Positions 23,183 to 24,092 of a stretch of DNA of 24,092 nucleotides are shown here, piece after piece (the stretch's first letter is position 1; every line of letters starts with the position of its first letter). Under the pieces are notes generated by a model. It saw nothing but the letters and a program-made list of their open reading frames with translations. It ran no database searches and was not told the DNA's origin. The position numbers and the translations under genes are program-made. Source of the stretch: JBELMB01 sp042088665 (GTDB taxonomy: Bacteria; Pseudomonadota; Alphaproteobacteria; Rhodobacterales; Rhodobacteraceae); the NCBI GenBank assembly GCA_042088665.1, contig JBELMB010000069.1, positions 1-24,092 on the forward strand, read 5' to 3'.

Positions 23183-23970
23183 GCGACATCAGCAAGGTTG
23201 AAACCCACAAGGACGGCGCGGTTCTGATCATCACGCTGAATGGCCCAAGCAACAGAAACGCGATCGGCCCGGACGTCTATGACGCCGTGCGGGATGCAGT
23301 CGTCGATGCAGGCAATGACCCAGAGGTACGGGCCATTCTGCTGACAGGCGGAGGCGGCTTTTTCAGTTCCGGCGGCAATATCAACGCATTGAAAGACAGC
23401 GCCAAGGGGCCGCTTTCGGCAGTGACCTCCAACACTGACAAACTGAACGCAATGATCCGCGCCATCGTGGATTGCCCCACGCCGGTGATTGCTGCTGTGG
23501 AAGGCGGTGCTGCGGGCGCGGGCGTTGCACTGACGCTTGCGTGCGACCTGATTGTCGCAGCAAAAGATGCCAAGTTTACCGCGGCATATGTCCGCGTTGG
23601 TCTCAGCCCCGATGGCGGCGTCACCTACTTCCTGCGCGCAGGCCTGCCGCGCCAGTTGGTCAATGAACTTTGCATGCTTGGGCGGCCCATCACAGCAGAG
23701 CAGCTGGCGATGTATGGGGTCGTCAACGACCTGGCAGAAACCGGGCAGGCGCTTGAGGTTGGTATGGCTCTGGCCCGGAAAATCGCATTGGGGCCACCAC
23801 AAGCCATCCGGTCAATCAAACACCTCGTCAACAGTGCTGAACACAACGAACTCACAACCCAACTTTGGGAAGAAGCGGACCGGATCAATCAGGCGCGGTA
23901 TGGGACCGAGGCGGCTGAAGGGTTGGCGGCCTTCCTCGAAAAACGCAAAGCCGATTTCTCCAAACTCTGA
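23179..23970 (+). CDS. Enoyl-CoA hydratase/isomerase (crotonase family)
   Basis: A 263-residue crotonase-fold protein. It shows FFSSGGNINAL (61-71) and EGGAAGAGVALTLACDLIVA (108-127), which form the oxyanion hole. GLSPDGGVTYFL (141-152) places Asp145 where PaaG/PaaB-type isomerase-hydratases have their catalytic acid. The first crotonase glutamate (GGGCEL-type) is replaced by GAGVAL, so a PaaG-like isomerase or hydratase is more likely than a classic two-glutamate hydratase. The start overlaps the previous gene by four bases (ATGA), showing tight coupling to the acyl-CoA dehydrogenase pair whose product it would use. Confidence 0.92.
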   Translation: MSDISKVETHKDGAVLIITLNGPSNRNAIGPDVYDAVRDAVVDAGNDPEVRAILLTGGGGFFSSGGNINALKDSAKGPLSAVTSNTDKLNAMIRAIVDCPTPVIAAVEGGAAGAGVALTLACDLIVAAKDAKFTAAYVRVGLSPDGGVTYFLRAGLPRQLVNELCMLGRPITAEQLAMYGVVNDLAETGQALEVGMALARKIALGPPQAIRSIKHLVNSAEHNELTTQLWEEADRINQARYGTEAAEGLAAFLEKRKADFSKL

Positions 23971-23979
23971 AGGCAGCAC

Positions 23980-24092
23980 ATGACAAACCTCCCCCAGATT
24001 TTTCGGCACATGCGCCTGCCCATGATTGGCGCGCCGATGTACATCGTTTCGAACCCCGCGTTGGTGATCGCTCAGTGTACATCCGGCTTACG
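23980..24092 (+). CDS. Nitronate monooxygenase-like FMN protein (5' part)
   Basis: The first 37 codons of a gene cut by the window end. The start reads MTNLPQIFRHMRLPMIGAPM and continues YIVSNPALVIAQCTSG. The RLPMIGAPMY-VSNPALV pattern is the N-terminal strand and FMN-binding turn of the nitronate monooxygenase (2-nitropropane dioxygenase) family. GAAGG lies 6-10 bases before ATG 23980, which is 9 bases after the crotonase stop, so it belongs to the operon. In acyl-CoA catabolic clusters such proteins can act as flavin reductases on CoA esters (IpdC-like) rather than on nitronates; only the full sequence can decide. Confidence 0.8.
   Translation, partial: MTNLPQIFRHMRLPMIGAPMYIVSNPALVIAQCTSGL

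Noticed and set aside
23552..23983. 143-codon frame ending on the nitronate monooxygenase start
   Set aside because: It is an out-of-frame shadow of the crotonase gene. It is kept in mind as a control showing that ATGA overlaps can arise by chance.

Overview
The window reads as a GC-rich chromosomal scaffold from an alphaproteobacterium, most likely a Rhodobacterales (Roseobacter-group) member. This rests on the gene order, on a DUF2484-type gene between murC and murB, and on close resemblance of the MurC, MurD and FtsA proteins to that group as I remember it. No database search was run.

Left part (1-14392): a division and cell wall (dcw) cluster in the order mraY (3' end only), murD, [FAD flavoprotein on the opposite strand], ftsW, murG, murC, [hypothetical gene], DUF2484 gene, murB, ddl, ftsQ, ftsA. 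Together these make UDP-MurNAc-pentapeptide and lipid I/II precursors (MurB, MurC, MurD, Ddl, MraY, MurG), polymerise septal glycan (FtsW) and link the divisome to the membrane (FtsQ, FtsA). The cluster is not one tight operon. It has a 430-base gap before murD, a convergent flavoprotein gene, a rho-independent terminator after murC, and structured gaps before the hypothetical gene, murB and ddl. Very short ORFs end exactly on the start codons of murD, ftsQ and ftsA. Three exact DnaA boxes lie within 860 bases in and beside the flavoprotein gene.

Middle (14393-15425): directly after the ftsA stop is a 95-base tandem repeat with a strong hairpin in each unit. It is interrupted by exactly 100 N (an assembly gap of unknown length) and resumes on the other side. 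ftsZ, expected after ftsA, is not visible, so the two halves may not be true neighbours. Next comes a decayed IS5-family transposase gene, broken by small two-hairpin elements. Two of these share their flanks but have compensatory changes in the stem.

Right part (15426-24092): a catabolic island in two divergent operons. On the minus strand are a class III CoA-transferase, an IclR regulator, a fused TRAP permease and a TAXI-type binding protein, closed by a terminator. On the plus strand are two acyl-CoA dehydrogenase subunits, an enoyl-CoA hydratase/isomerase and the start of a nitronate-monooxygenase-like gene. The likely logic is TRAP-TAXI uptake of a carboxylate, CoA activation by the CaiB/BaiF protein, then dehydrogenation and hydration or isomerisation. 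The substrate cannot be read from the sequence. A 19-base motif repeated before the TRAP operon and in the divergent promoter is a good candidate for the IclR operator.
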